From an uncultured Ulvibacter sp. (lineage in GTDB: Bacteria; Bacteroidota; Bacteroidia; Flavobacteriales; Flavobacteriaceae): a stretch of DNA of 64,000 nt. The notes beneath the pieces are model-generated. The model was given only the letters and a program-made list of their open reading frames with translations, made no database searches and had not been told where the DNA came from. A program made the translations under genes and the position numbers. The stretch lies in the NCBI GenBank assembly GCA_943789105.1, contig CALSSW010000001.1, positions 496,001-560,000 on the forward strand, in the 5' to 3' direction. Each line of letters opens with the position of its first letter. Within the stretch, counting starts at the first letter, position 1. This document shows, one piece after another, positions 56,066 to 64,000 of the stretch.

Positions 56066-57304
56066 TTATTTTTCCTCTCCAACAAGTTGTGCTATGTTAA
56101 CAATCACCTCAATAGCCTTCTGTATACTCTCTACAGGAACGTATTCAAATCTTCCATGAAAATTGTGTCCTCCCGCAAATATATTGGGACAAGGCAAACC
56201 TTTAAAGCTAAGTTGAGAGCCATCAGTACCTCCCCGAATTGGCTTTATTAGAGGTTTTATACCTGCTTGCTCCATTGCTTTTTCTGCTATGTCTACAATA
56301 TGCATTACGGGCTCTATTTTTTCACGCATATTAAAATATTGATCCTTAATCTCAACAGATACACACGGTTCTCCTAATTGTGAGTTTAATTCATCGGCGA
56401 GTTTGAGCATCATTTCTTTTCTAGCTTCAAAATGTTGTTTGTCGTGGTCTCTTATGATATACTGTAATTGTGTGCTGTCTACCTCTCCAGTTACGCTATA
56501 AAGATGGAAGAACCCTTGTCTGTCTTGAGTATATTCAGGTGTCTCAAGTCTTGGCAGAGAATTAATGTAGTCTGTAGCTATGTACATGCTGTTTACCATC
56601 TTTCCTTTGGCATATCCTGGATGTACTATTTTTCCTTTTATAGAAACTAGTGCACCGGCGGCATTAAAATTTTCATATTCTAATTCTCCAACCTGGCTTC
56701 CATCCATGGTGTAGGCCCAATCTGCCCCAAATTTTTCGACATCAAATTTATGGGCACCACGACCAATTTCTTCATCTGGAGTAAATCCTACCCGAATCTT
56801 TCCGTGCTTTATCTCTGGATGTTTTACTAGGTATTCCATGGCGCTAACTATTTCAGTAATGCCAGCTTTGTCATCTGCTCCTAAAAGAGTCGTCCCGTCT
56901 GTGGTAATAAGGGTTTGCCCTTTGTATAACAAAAGGTCTTCAAAATAGGAGGGAGATAGAATGATGTTTTGCGCTTTATTTAAAACAATATCTTTTCCAT
57001 CATAATTTTCTATGATTTGAGGTTTTACATCCTTTCCCGTAAAATCTGGAGTGGTGTCAAAATGTGATATAAACCCAATTGTAGGTACTTTATGTGGCAC
57101 ATTACTTGGCAATGTGGCCATGATGTATGCATTTTCATCTATGGTAACATCTTGTAAACCTATGAGTTTTAGTTCTTCAACCAAAGCATTGGCAAGATCC
57201 CATTGTTTGGCCGTGCTAGGAGTCGTGTCACTTGTTGGATCACTTTCTGTATCAACAGTAACATAACTTATAAACCTATCTATTAGGTGTTTTTTATCTA
57301 TCAT
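56066..57304 (-). CDS. pepT: Peptidase T (tripeptidase)
   Basis: A 412-residue M20B zinc aminotripeptidase that removes N-terminal residues from tripeptides in the cytoplasm. Zinc and catalytic residues are in [39 protein letters not shown] and YTMDGS, and the C-terminal [23 protein letters not shown] ([12 protein letters not shown], then LPCPN) carries the last ligands. Length and order are normal. ATG 57304 fits. Divergent from pyrD. Confidence 0.95.
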   Translation of the reverse strand: MIDKKHLIDRFISYVTVDTESDPTSDTTPSTAKQWDLANALVEELKLIGLQDVTIDENAYIMATLPSNVPHKVPTIGFISHFDTTPDFTGKDVKPQIIENYDGKDIVLNKAQNIILSPSYFEDLLLYKGQTLITTDGTTLLGADDKAGITEIVSAMEYLVKHPEIKHGKIRVGFTPDEEIGRGAHKFDVEKFGADWAYTMDGSQVGELEYENFNAAGALVSIKGKIVHPGYAKGKMVNSMYIATDYINSLPRLETPEYTQDRQGFFHLYSVTGEVDSTQLQYIIRDHDKQHFEARKEMMLKLADELNSQLGEPCVSVEIKDQYFNMREKIEPVMHIVDIAEKAMEQAGIKPLIKPIRGGTDGSQLSFKGLPCPNIFAGGHNFHGRFEYVPVESIQKAIEVIVNIAQLVGEEK

Positions 57305-57393
57305 AATATGCGGCGTTTGTTCTTGAAATTTCTTAAAAAAATCGCTTGCTAAAAATAAACATATTCATAATATATAGTATTGACTTTATACCT

Positions 57394-57401
57394 TATTTTT
57401 G
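57394..57401 (+). promoter_or_regulatory. Possible -7 element of pyrD
   Basis: TATTTTTG matches TAnnTTTG. It ends 17 bases before ATG 57419 and argues against a start at the upstream TTG (57380), which would lie before the promoter. No clear -33 partner is seen. Confidence 0.4.
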
Positions 57402-57418
57402 CAGTAAGATTTTTTCTT

Positions 57419-58453
57419 ATGTATAAAACCCTATTACGTCCTCTGCTTTTTAGTTTTGATCCAGAAAAGGTACACTACTTTACTTTTTCATTGATTAAGT
57501 TGGCACACCTAATTGGCCTTGGAGGGTTATTTAGAAGTCTCTACCAAATTAAGCACCCTGCATTAGAGCGAGAATTGTTTGGATTGAAATTTTCTAATCC
57601 AGTAGGTCTTGCCGCTGGTTTTGATAAAAATGCTGTTTTATATAATGAGCTAGCAAATTTTGGTTTTGGTTTTATAGAAATTGGCACTACCACTCCTATA
57701 GGCCAAGAAGGAAATCCTAAAAAAAGATTGTTTCGTCTCAAAGATGATAAAGGCATTATTAACAGAATGGGTTTTAACAATAAAGGTTTGGACGCAGCCA
57801 TTACTGAGCTTAAAAACAATAAAGGAAGGCTTATAATAGGAGGTAACATCGGTAAAAACACCCAAACACTTCCAGAGCACTATACACAAGATTACCTTAC
57901 CTGCTTTAATGCGCTACACCCCTATGTAGATTACTTTGTTTTGAATGTAAGTTGCCCAAATGTGGGTAGCCATGCCAAATTAAATGACAAAGCTTATCTG
58001 GAAGAATTAATTGGCGCTGTCCAAAAAGCAAATAAAAACTTTGCCGTCCAAAAGCCTTTATTATTGAAAATAGCCCCAGATTTAAATACCACACAGTTAG
58101 ACGAAATTGTAGCCCTTGTTTTGCAAACCAAACTCGATGGTGTTATTGCAAGTAATACCTCTACAAATAGAGAGGGTCTTTCTCTCTCTCAAAAAGAATT
58201 ACAACAAATTGGTACTGGAGGTTTAAGTGGCCAACCAATTAAAGACAGAAGTACAGCCGTTATAAAGCACTTGTCCCAAAAAAGTAACAAGGCATTTCCA
58301 ATTATAGGTGTAGGAGGGATACACAGCCCAGAAGATGCTTTAGAAAAAATAAATGCAGGTGCAGATTTAGTGCAGATTTACACAGGTTTTATCTATGAAG
58401 GACCTCGTCTAATAAAAAACATCAATAAGGCTATTATCTCTCAAACCGCATAA
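57419..58453 (+). CDS. pyrD: Dihydroorotate dehydrogenase (quinone), class 2
   Basis: Oxidises dihydroorotate to orotate in pyrimidine synthesis, passing electrons to menaquinone at the membrane. The class 2 N-terminal extension ([19 protein letters not shown]) is present. FMN and active-site blocks are [39 protein letters not shown] with the catalytic Ser region, [11 protein letters not shown] and [16 protein letters not shown] 57419 is supported by the promoter-like element at 57394 and by the family N-terminus. It lies seven bases before the LysE gene, so both are probably co-transcribed. Confidence 0.95.
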   Translation: MYKTLLRPLLFSFDPEKVHYFTFSLIKLAHLIGLGGLFRSLYQIKHPALERELFGLKFSNPVGLAAGFDKNAVLYNELANFGFGFIEIGTTTPIGQEGNPKKRLFRLKDDKGIINRMGFNNKGLDAAITELKNNKGRLIIGGNIGKNTQTLPEHYTQDYLTCFNALHPYVDYFVLNVSCPNVGSHAKLNDKAYLEELIGAVQKANKNFAVQKPLLLKIAPDLNTTQLDEIVALVLQTKLDGVIASNTSTNREGLSLSQKELQQIGTGGLSGQPIKDRSTAVIKHLSQKSNKAFPIIGVGGIHSPEDALEKINAGADLVQIYTGFIYEGPRLIKNINKAIISQTA

Positions 58454-58460
58454 CAAAAAA

Positions 58461-59075
58461 ATGCTAGAAACCCTTCTTTCGTTTGTTGCTGCTACCTGTC
58501 TTTTAGCACTAAGCCCAGGGCCAGATAATATGTATGTGTTAACTCAGTCTTTAGCAAACGGAAGTAGAAGCGCTCTGGCCACAACAGCAGGACTAATAAG
58601 CGGCTGTATTGTGCATACTACTTTGTTGGCTTTTGGAATTTCTGCAATTATTACAACTAACCCATCTCTTTTTTTTGGTATAAAAGTGTTAGGAGCATTG
58701 TATTTATTATTCTTAGCCTATGTTGTTTATAAGAGTGATGCAACCCTTGATTTTTTAGAAAATGCACCTAAGAAGAGCTACAGTCAGTTATATAAACAAG
58801 GGGTACTTATGAATTTATTAAATCCTAAGGTGATGCTCTTTTTTCTTGCCTTATTCCCACATTTTTTATGGGAACCGCAAGTAAATACCGTGCGCCAATT
58901 TTTTATTCTTGGGGTTACTTTTATGGTGGTAAGTTTTATTGTTTTTGCAACAATTGCTTTGCTAGGGGGGAGTGTTTCTTCTTTTTTAAATAAAAACAAA
59001 CATACTGGAGTCTTTCTAAAGTGGTTGCAGATTTTGGTATTTTTAGCAATTGCAGCTTTTATACTAGTACCGTAA
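58461..59075 (+). CDS. LysE/RhtB family amino-acid exporter
   Basis: A 204-residue inner-membrane exporter with about six transmembrane helices. The N-terminal LALSPGPDNMYVLTQSLANGS and the following GLISGCIVHT, then LLNPKVMLFFLALFPHF, are LysE/RhtB signatures. The substrate (homoserine, threonine, lysine or others) cannot be predicted. It follows pyrD by seven bases. Confidence 0.88.
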   Translation: MLETLLSFVAATCLLALSPGPDNMYVLTQSLANGSRSALATTAGLISGCIVHTTLLAFGISAIITTNPSLFFGIKVLGALYLLFLAYVVYKSDATLDFLENAPKKSYSQLYKQGVLMNLLNPKVMLFFLALFPHFLWEPQVNTVRQFFILGVTFMVVSFIVFATIALLGGSVSSFLNKNKHTGVFLKWLQILVFLAIAAFILVP

Positions 59076-59077
59076 TG

Positions 59078-59470
59078 TTACTGTGCCAATCCAAACTGGT
59101 TTACCACAAGAGTGCATTTAGAGTTGCATGAAATATCTATAGGCGCTGCCCATTGTGTTCCTTGGATTTGTTGGAGTATAATTCCTGAAGTGTTTTTTTG
59201 AACCTCAAATAAAAATGCGGAGCCATTAGCGGCTTTTTTATTGTTTGCGACACCATTTACCCCTATTAGTGTGCTATTGTCTTGTACTGTGATTTTTTTC
59301 CAATCACACCCCCCATTACATGCTAGGGTAGTATTGTTACCGTCTATTTCAATTGTAATTGAAAAACTAGTAGCTGTATTTGCGCTTAATTGAGCCGTCA
59401 CTTTAGTTGGTAGGGCGCATAAAGCAACAAAAAACAATAATAAAAGGGTAGGTTTTACAAGGGTTTTCAT
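59078..59470 (-). CDS. Small exported protein with four conserved-looking cysteines, unknown function
   Basis: A 130-residue protein with a signal peptide (1-27, ending KVTAQ). The mature part is probably all beta-strand and contains two paired cysteine motifs, CNGGCDW and SCNSKCTL, that could form disulfides. I do not recognise the family. ATG 59470 is preferred over a start 13 codons upstream because it opens directly into the signal peptide. It is convergent with the LysE gene, two bases away, and divergent from the HMG-CoA lyase gene. Confidence 0.6.
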   Translation of the reverse strand: MKTLVKPTLLLLFFVALCALPTKVTAQLSANTATSFSITIEIDGNNTTLACNGGCDWKKITVQDNSTLIGVNGVANNKKAANGSAFLFEVQKNTSGIILQQIQGTQWAAPIDISCNSKCTLVVNQFGLAQ

Positions 59471-59541
59471 AGTATTTTTCTTTTGGTAAATATAATTAAA
59501 AAATGACAATTAAAATTTCTAGCAAAAAGTAACACCTCACT

Positions 59542-59575
59542 TTTGGTTATCTACACATTTTACTTTTATCTTTAC
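59542..59575 (+). promoter_or_regulatory. Predicted promoter of HMG-CoA lyase
   Basis: TTTG at 59542-59545 and TATCTTTA at 59567-59574, 21 bases apart, approximate the Bacteroidota promoter. The predicted start is at about 59578, one or two bases before ATG 59580, which would make the message almost leaderless. Confidence 0.4.
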
Positions 59576-59579
59576 GAAG

Positions 59580-60443
59580 ATGCACAACGTGAAACTTATA
59601 GAATGCCCTAGAGATGCCATGCAGGGTATTAAAGACTGGGTACCCACCCACAAAAAAGTTCAGTACATTCAATCTCTATTGAGTTGCGGCTTTGATACCA
59701 TTGATTTTGGTAGTTTTGTATCTCCAAAAGCCATTCCGCAAATGGTGGATACTGCCAAGGTTTTATCTAGGCTAGATCTTTCTTCTACGAGCACTAACTT
59801 ACTGGCAATTGTTGCTAATGTAAGAGGAGCTCAAGCTGCTGTAGCACATCCAGAAATCGCGTATTTAGGCTATCCATTTTCTATTTCAGAGAATTTCCAG
59901 ATGCGTAATACCCACAAAACTATTGCACAATCTATAGCTACTCTTTCAGAAATTTTAGCCCTTGCTGCTGCTTCAAACAAACAAGTAGTAACCTATCTCT
60001 CTATGGGTTTTGGTAACCCTTATGGAGATCCTTGGAATGTAGATATTGTAGGTCAGTGGGCTCAGAGGCTTTCCCAGATGGGAGTTACTATTTTATCGTT
60101 AAGTGATACGGTAGGGACCTCAACTCCAGAGAGTATTTCTTATTTGTTTTCAAATTTAATTCCTAAATACCCAAACATTGAGTTTGGAGCACACCTGCAC
60201 ACAACACCAAACGCCTGGCACGAAAAGCTAGACGCTGCATATAAAGCAGGTTGCAGAAGATTTGATGGAGCAATTCAAGGCTTTGGCGGTTGCCCAATGG
60301 CAAAAGATGAGCTTACAGGTAACATGCCCACAGAAAAAATGTTAAGTTACTTTACTATTCAAAAAGCGAAAACTAATATACGCACCATGAGTTTTGAAAG
60401 TGCCCACAATATAGCGAGTGATTTATTTAATAACTATCATTAA
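59580..60443 (+). CDS. Hydroxymethylglutaryl-CoA lyase
   Basis: A 287-residue TIM-barrel lyase of the HMGL/DRE family, splitting HMG-CoA to acetyl-CoA and acetoacetate at the end of leucine breakdown. Start IECPRDAMQGI carries the catalytic Arg-Asp, followed by TIDFGSFVSPKAIPQM. The metal histidines are in FGAHLHTTPNAW and the glycine loop with the reactive cysteine is in GFGGCPMAKDELTGN. The usual Asp in the H-x-H-D site is Thr here, a variation that I believe is common in the Bacteroidota forms. Leucine dehydrogenase and an MCC-like carboxylase are elsewhere in the window. Confidence 0.88.
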   Translation: MHNVKLIECPRDAMQGIKDWVPTHKKVQYIQSLLSCGFDTIDFGSFVSPKAIPQMVDTAKVLSRLDLSSTSTNLLAIVANVRGAQAAVAHPEIAYLGYPFSISENFQMRNTHKTIAQSIATLSEILALAAASNKQVVTYLSMGFGNPYGDPWNVDIVGQWAQRLSQMGVTILSLSDTVGTSTPESISYLFSNLIPKYPNIEFGAHLHTTPNAWHEKLDAAYKAGCRRFDGAIQGFGGCPMAKDELTGNMPTEKMLSYFTIQKAKTNIRTMSFESAHNIASDLFNNYH

Positions 60444-60458
60444 AAATACAAGTACCCC

Positions 60459-62045
60459 ATGAAAAACACTACTTTTTTCCAAAGATTTAAATCCAGTGCT
60501 CTTATTTACAAACATATTTATGGAGTGTTGTTAATGTGTGGTCTTTTTTCTTTTTTAGTGATTGGTTGTAAAACTGAAAAGGACTCTCAAATCCATACAC
60601 AAAATACTGTTGCCATAAAGCTCATACAGGTTAATGATGTGTATGAAATTTCGCCATTGGGCGGGGGCAAATATGGAGGGATGGCTCGGGTTGCTCATAT
60701 TAGCGATTCTATAAAAAGGCAATTCCCTAATAGTTATTTAGTAATGGCGGGAGATTTTTTAAATCCTTCCCTGCTTGGTACCCTTAAAGTAGATGGTCAA
60801 CGTGTAAAAGGACGTCAAATGATTGAAGTAATGAATGCCATGGATTTTGATTTGGCCACTTTTGGAAACCACGAGTTTGATATCAAAGAAAAGGAGCTGC
60901 AGCAGCGCCTTAACGAAAGTACTTTTAATTGGGTGTCTGCCAATGTGTTTCAAAAAAATGGAGACTCGCTTGATGTGTTTCATAGCATTAAAAAAGGCGA
61001 TAGTATCGCAATTCCAGAGACCCTTTATTATGATTTAGACGCCCCTGATACCTCTAAAGTGCGCATTGGTTTTTTTGGTGTCACCATAGATTCTAACCCA
61101 AAAGATTTTGTGTATTATAGTGATTATTTAACTGCTGCTAAAGCAGCTGTAAAAACTCTTCAAACAAAAGGAAGTGATATTGTAATTGGTTTAACACATT
61201 TAGAACTAGAGCAGGATATTAAAGTTGCTAATGAGGTGCCAAATATTAATTTTATAATGGGGGGGCATGAACATTTTAATATGTTGGTGCCAACAAAAGG
61301 AGCTACTGTGGCAAAAGCAGATGCCAATGCAAAATCTGTATATGTCCATACCTTAGTCTATGATTTGGTTTCAAAAACATCGAATATTTCTTCTGAATTG
61401 GTTCTTATTACAAACAAAGTCCCTTCCTTACCAAGGGTTCAAAAAGTGGTTGCAAAGTGGGATGCTATTTTAGAGCAAGAAATTAAAACCGTTGTAGATA
61501 ACCCTAATGAAGTTATCTATAAAGCCGAAGATTTTCTTGACGCAACCGACACTCCCACCAGAAGCACTCAAACCAATTTAGGGGTGCTAATAGCACAGGC
61601 CATGAAAGAGAGTTTTAACACTCCTGTGGACGGGGCTCTTGTAAATGGCGGCTCTTTTAGACTAGATGATGTTTTGCAAGGAGATATAGTGAGTCTAGAT
61701 ATATTTAGGGTATTGCCCTTTGGTGGCGGTGTTTTAAAAGTAGCACTTACTGGAGCTCTTCTTCTAGAGGTGTTAGATTTTGGACTTGCCAAGGCAGGAA
61801 CAGGAGCGTACTTGCAACGCTACGGTTTTGATCAAAAAATGGGAGTTTGGTATATTAACAATGAGGCTGTAGATGCTTCACAAACCTATAACATTGCTTT
61901 TAGTGATTATCTTTTGAAGGGTTTTGATATTCCTTTTTTAACGCCAGAAAATCCAGGTATCATAAACATTTATAGCCCAACAGAGTCTGAGCCTGCCTAT
62001 GATATTCGCAGGGCGGTAATTACATTTCTGAAATCTCAAAACTAA
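60459..62045 (+). CDS. 5'-nucleotidase/metallophosphatase lipoprotein
   Basis: A 528-residue two-domain enzyme that removes phosphate from nucleotides or related esters outside the cytoplasm. A membrane segment (about 20-36) ends in a lipobox FLVIGC (Cys37). The metallophosphatase domain has IQVNDVYEI, MAGDFLNPS, FGNHEFDIKE, GLTHLELEQD and GGHEHF. The usual NDxHG is NDVYE here, so one metal ligand differs. The C-terminal 5'-nucleotidase domain (about 330-510) has NGGSFRLDDVLQGDI and VLPFGG. It starts 15 bases after the HMG-CoA lyase stop and ends five bases before the next gene, suggesting one operon. Confidence 0.88.
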   Translation: MKNTTFFQRFKSSALIYKHIYGVLLMCGLFSFLVIGCKTEKDSQIHTQNTVAIKLIQVNDVYEISPLGGGKYGGMARVAHISDSIKRQFPNSYLVMAGDFLNPSLLGTLKVDGQRVKGRQMIEVMNAMDFDLATFGNHEFDIKEKELQQRLNESTFNWVSANVFQKNGDSLDVFHSIKKGDSIAIPETLYYDLDAPDTSKVRIGFFGVTIDSNPKDFVYYSDYLTAAKAAVKTLQTKGSDIVIGLTHLELEQDIKVANEVPNINFIMGGHEHFNMLVPTKGATVAKADANAKSVYVHTLVYDLVSKTSNISSELVLITNKVPSLPRVQKVVAKWDAILEQEIKTVVDNPNEVIYKAEDFLDATDTPTRSTQTNLGVLIAQAMKESFNTPVDGALVNGGSFRLDDVLQGDIVSLDIFRVLPFGGGVLKVALTGALLLEVLDFGLAKAGTGAYLQRYGFDQKMGVWYINNEAVDASQTYNIAFSDYLLKGFDIPFLTPENPGIINIYSPTESEPAYDIRRAVITFLKSQN

Positions 62046-62050
62046 GAAAC

Positions 62051-62527
62051 ATGCCAAAGTTTATTACCTATTTTTTGTATACTGCTTTAGGAGCTCTTGT
62101 TATTATGCAATTTTTTGCTCCAAAGAGCAATAGTGCTGGATATCAAAGCGTGGTTTTTTTTGAAGAACAGACAAAACCATCACAAGAAATAGCAACTATT
62201 TTAAGAGATAATTGCTATGACTGTCATAGCAATCAAACAAATTACCCTTGGTATAGTGAAATTACTCCTATAAATTATTGGCTTGAAGAGCATATTGTAG
62301 ATGGGAAAAAACATTTTAATGTTTCTGATTGGGAAAAATACAGCGCAAGAAAAAAAGATCATAAACTAGAAGAGTTGGTTGAGTTTGTTGACTCTGGAGA
62401 AATGCCCCTTGACTCTTATACCTGGATCCACGGAGATTTGTCACAGAAAGATGCCAAATTATTGATACAATGGGTAGAAATTCTTCGTATCGGCTATCAA
62501 AAAGAAATTGCAGGTTTACTGAAATAA
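62051..62527 (+). CDS. Haem-binding domain protein (cytochrome c-like)
   Basis: A 158-residue protein with an N-terminal membrane anchor (about 5-22) and a Haem_bd-type domain. The c-type haem motif CYDCH is at residues 55-59, followed by SNQTNYPWYSEITPINYWLE and a C-terminal helix, as in the Bacteroidota haem-binding family. It should face the periplasm. It lies five bases after the nucleotidase gene and is probably co-transcribed with it. The electron-transfer partner is unknown. Confidence 0.87.
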   Translation: MPKFITYFLYTALGALVIMQFFAPKSNSAGYQSVVFFEEQTKPSQEIATILRDNCYDCHSNQTNYPWYSEITPINYWLEEHIVDGKKHFNVSDWEKYSARKKDHKLEELVEFVDSGEMPLDSYTWIHGDLSQKDAKLLIQWVEILRIGYQKEIAGLLK

Positions 62528-62646
62528 TAATACCACCTTGGGTATGTTAACTTGATTTTTTTTCGTTTTTTTTACACTTCAAATTATTCTTTTTCAGGCA
62601 GTTAATCTCCTCCGCTATTTCTTTATTTAAATTTATTCTAAATAAG

Positions 62647-62678
62647 CTTGTGAGAACTAAAACATGTTTATATTTTTG
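62647..62678 (+). promoter_or_regulatory. Predicted promoter of the porin gene
   Basis: TATTTTTG at 62671-62678 matches the -7 consensus, with CTTG at 62647-62650 about 20 bases upstream as a weak -33 element. The predicted start near 62682 lies about 40 bases before ATG 62722. Confidence 0.48.
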
Positions 62679-62721
62679 CGTTTTTAAACCTTCTATTTAT
62701 ATTAAGTCTAAATAAGAACAA

Positions 62722-63897
62722 ATGAAGAATCTATTATTATTTACAGTATTATTTATGGTGTCTGTAGTCTCAGCACAAACACAAAGAGACTCAATTACCT
62801 TTGATCCTCAAAAACAGTTGAACGCTGCACAGTCTATTCTTTCTGGAAATTTCGGAAAAAAAGTCACATTAGGAGGATATGGTGAAATCACCTACAATCA
62901 GCCAGAGGCATTAAACGGAGAATTGGATGTCCAGCGTTTGGTACTATTGGTAGGGTATAAGTTTAATGATAAGGCGCAATTTGTTACAGAAATAGAATTT
63001 GAACATGTAAATGAGGTCTATGTAGAGCAAGCTTTTGTAAATTATAGCATTGGAGATAATACCAGCCTACGAGGTGGACTGATGTTGGTGCCAATGGGTA
63101 TTGTTAATGAATACCATGAACCAACAACTTTTAATGGTACAGAACGTCCTTCTATAGATAATGTGATTGTACCCACAACATGGAGAGAAATTGGTGTAGG
63201 GGTTACAGGGCGTTTTCCTGAAATTTCTTTAGGATACCAAGCCTATGTTTTTAATGGTTTTAAGTCTACAACTCCAGATGGAGAAGGTGGTGTTAATGGT
63301 GTATTGAAAGGTAGTAATGCACTGCGTGGCGGTCGTCAAAAAGCAATTAGATCTACCATAGATTCTCCAACACTTTCTTTCAAGGCAGATTACTATGGCC
63401 TGCCAGGATTACGTATTGGCCTTTCTGGATATTTCGGAAGTACCCAGGCAGCAGATGAAATAGAAACTCTTGAAGGAGCAAACATTGGAATTTCTATGGT
63501 AGGGCTAGATGCTCGGTATGCTTTTAAAAGATTTTCAGCAAGAGGTCAATTCATTTATGCTTCTTTAAGTGGCTCTCAACAATACAACACCCTAACAGGA
63601 CGTGATCTAGGAAGCGCTATACAAGGGTTTTATGTTGAAGGTGGTTATAATCTTTTATCCCTAAGAGCAAAACAACGCCTAATTGCCTTTACTAGGTTTG
63701 AGAACTATGATACTCATGCAGCAACACAAGGAGCCCTTGAGAGAAATGCAGCCTATAATAGAACAGATATCACGGCAGGTTTAAGTTATCATATAGCCTC
63801 TGGTGTTGTATTAAAGGGAGACTACCAATTTAGAGATAATAAAAGCGATGCCCAGGTAGCCAACAGAGCCAATTTTGGAATCGGGGTTTGGTTTTAA
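62722..63897 (+). CDS. Outer-membrane porin (phosphate-selective porin O/P-like)
   Basis: A 391-residue exported protein: the signal peptide ends VVSAQ (about residue 19). The rest is alternating-residue beta-strand with GGYGEITYN at the start, FVTEIEFEHVNEVYVEQAF, RGGLMLVPMGIVNEYHEPTTFNG (GGLMLVPMGIVNEYHEP), and a C-terminal strand ending in GVWF, a typical outer-membrane barrel signal. The NEYHEP segment is typical of the OprO/OprP-like family in Bacteroidota. The substrate is not known; phosphate is only a family label. Confidence 0.82.
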   Translation: MKNLLLFTVLFMVSVVSAQTQRDSITFDPQKQLNAAQSILSGNFGKKVTLGGYGEITYNQPEALNGELDVQRLVLLVGYKFNDKAQFVTEIEFEHVNEVYVEQAFVNYSIGDNTSLRGGLMLVPMGIVNEYHEPTTFNGTERPSIDNVIVPTTWREIGVGVTGRFPEISLGYQAYVFNGFKSTTPDGEGGVNGVLKGSNALRGGRQKAIRSTIDSPTLSFKADYYGLPGLRIGLSGYFGSTQAADEIETLEGANIGISMVGLDARYAFKRFSARGQFIYASLSGSQQYNTLTGRDLGSAIQGFYVEGGYNLLSLRAKQRLIAFTRFENYDTHAATQGALERNAAYNRTDITAGLSYHIASGVVLKGDYQFRDNKSDAQVANRANFGIGVWF

Positions 63898-63960
63898 AAA
63901 AATCAATTTATTAATTAAAAACAAGGGTTCAAAATTCTTTTCCAATTCAGAACAAACAAA

Positions 63961-63968
63961 TACCTTTG
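63961..63968 (+). promoter_or_regulatory. Possible -7 element of the last partial gene
   Basis: TACCTTTG fits TAnnTTTG and ends four bases before ATG 63973, another nearly leaderless arrangement. The -33 region has only TTTT at 63938-63941. Confidence 0.35.
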
Positions 63969-63972
63969 CATC

Positions 63973-64000
63973 ATGTTTAAAAAACTACTTTTTATTTTTA
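63973..64000 (+). CDS. Start of a gene cut by the window end
   Basis: Only about nine codons are visible, reading MFKKLLFIF, which looks like the start of a signal peptide or membrane segment. No function can be given. A TACCTTTG element just upstream supports a real gene start. Confidence 0.4.

Noticed and set aside
59580..60443. HMG-CoA lyase as inactive because Thr replaces Asp in the metal site
   Set aside because: The other catalytic residues are intact, and to my knowledge many Bacteroidota members share such variation; not strong enough to call it dead.

Overview
The window is a stretch of chromosome from a marine-type member of the Flavobacteriaceae (Bacteroidota). Supporting signs are the AT-rich DNA, TAnnTTTG -7 promoter elements, three proteins ending in type IX secretion (T9SS) type A sorting domains, a long NusB, a PUR/DUF3276 protein, a CAL67264-type small membrane protein, menaquinone genes and bacillithiol genes (bshB1, ytxJ). 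I see no phage, insertion sequence, CRISPR array, plasmid gene or secondary-metabolite cluster.

Layout. 0-16 kb is housekeeping: guaA, a LysM protein, OsmC, DUF3820, pyrG, yidC, a MORN-repeat protein, mnmA, a secreted subtilase, a nitronate monooxygenase-like enzyme, DUF1456 and sucC. 15-20.4 kb holds an RluF-like pseudouridine synthase, pcm, a DUF5686 outer-membrane protein, smpB and a histidine-phosphatase lipoprotein. 20.5-27.3 kb is two giant tandem T9SS-secreted modular proteins built from shared, reshuffled modules. 27.6-28.5 kb carries ytxJ and a DoxX protein. 28.6-34.4 kb carries a menaquinone cluster (menA, menC, a CPBP protease, menE), an M24 peptidase and the end of an acyl-CoA carboxylase; five of these six genes are broken by single-base indels. 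36-41.9 kb has a small membrane protein, two ABC-F ATPases, a transaldolase and a thioredoxin-like lipoprotein. 41.9-46.1 kb has hutG-hutI, divergent from a PLP gamma-family enzyme and bshB1. tRNA-His follows at 46.3 kb. 46.4-64 kb has a sodium/solute symporter, an M14 peptidase, a PUR protein, an ABC exporter, leucine dehydrogenase, nusB-DUF1573-yajC, pepT, pyrD, a LysE exporter, HMG-CoA lyase, a 5'-nucleotidase, a haem-binding protein, a porin and the first codons of one more gene.

How the genes fit together. Leucine dehydrogenase, a methylcrotonyl-CoA carboxylase-like beta subunit and HMG-CoA lyase are three separated steps of leucine breakdown. hutI and hutG are the last two steps of histidine breakdown. 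menA, menC and menE belong to menaquinone synthesis. bshB1 and ytxJ imply bacillithiol as the low-molecular-weight thiol. Secreted or envelope proteins (subtilase, modular proteins, M14 and M24 peptidases, nucleotidase, porin) suggest use of polymeric organic matter.

The two observations most worth a second look are the dense indel cluster at 28.9-34.4 kb, which I think is more likely local sequence error than real gene decay, and the pair of module-shuffled T9SS proteins. I did not find a convincing new multi-gene system. Every stretch without a gene is shorter than 300 bases; the longest (about 230-260 bases) lie around the two giant genes and upstream of the small membrane protein gene.
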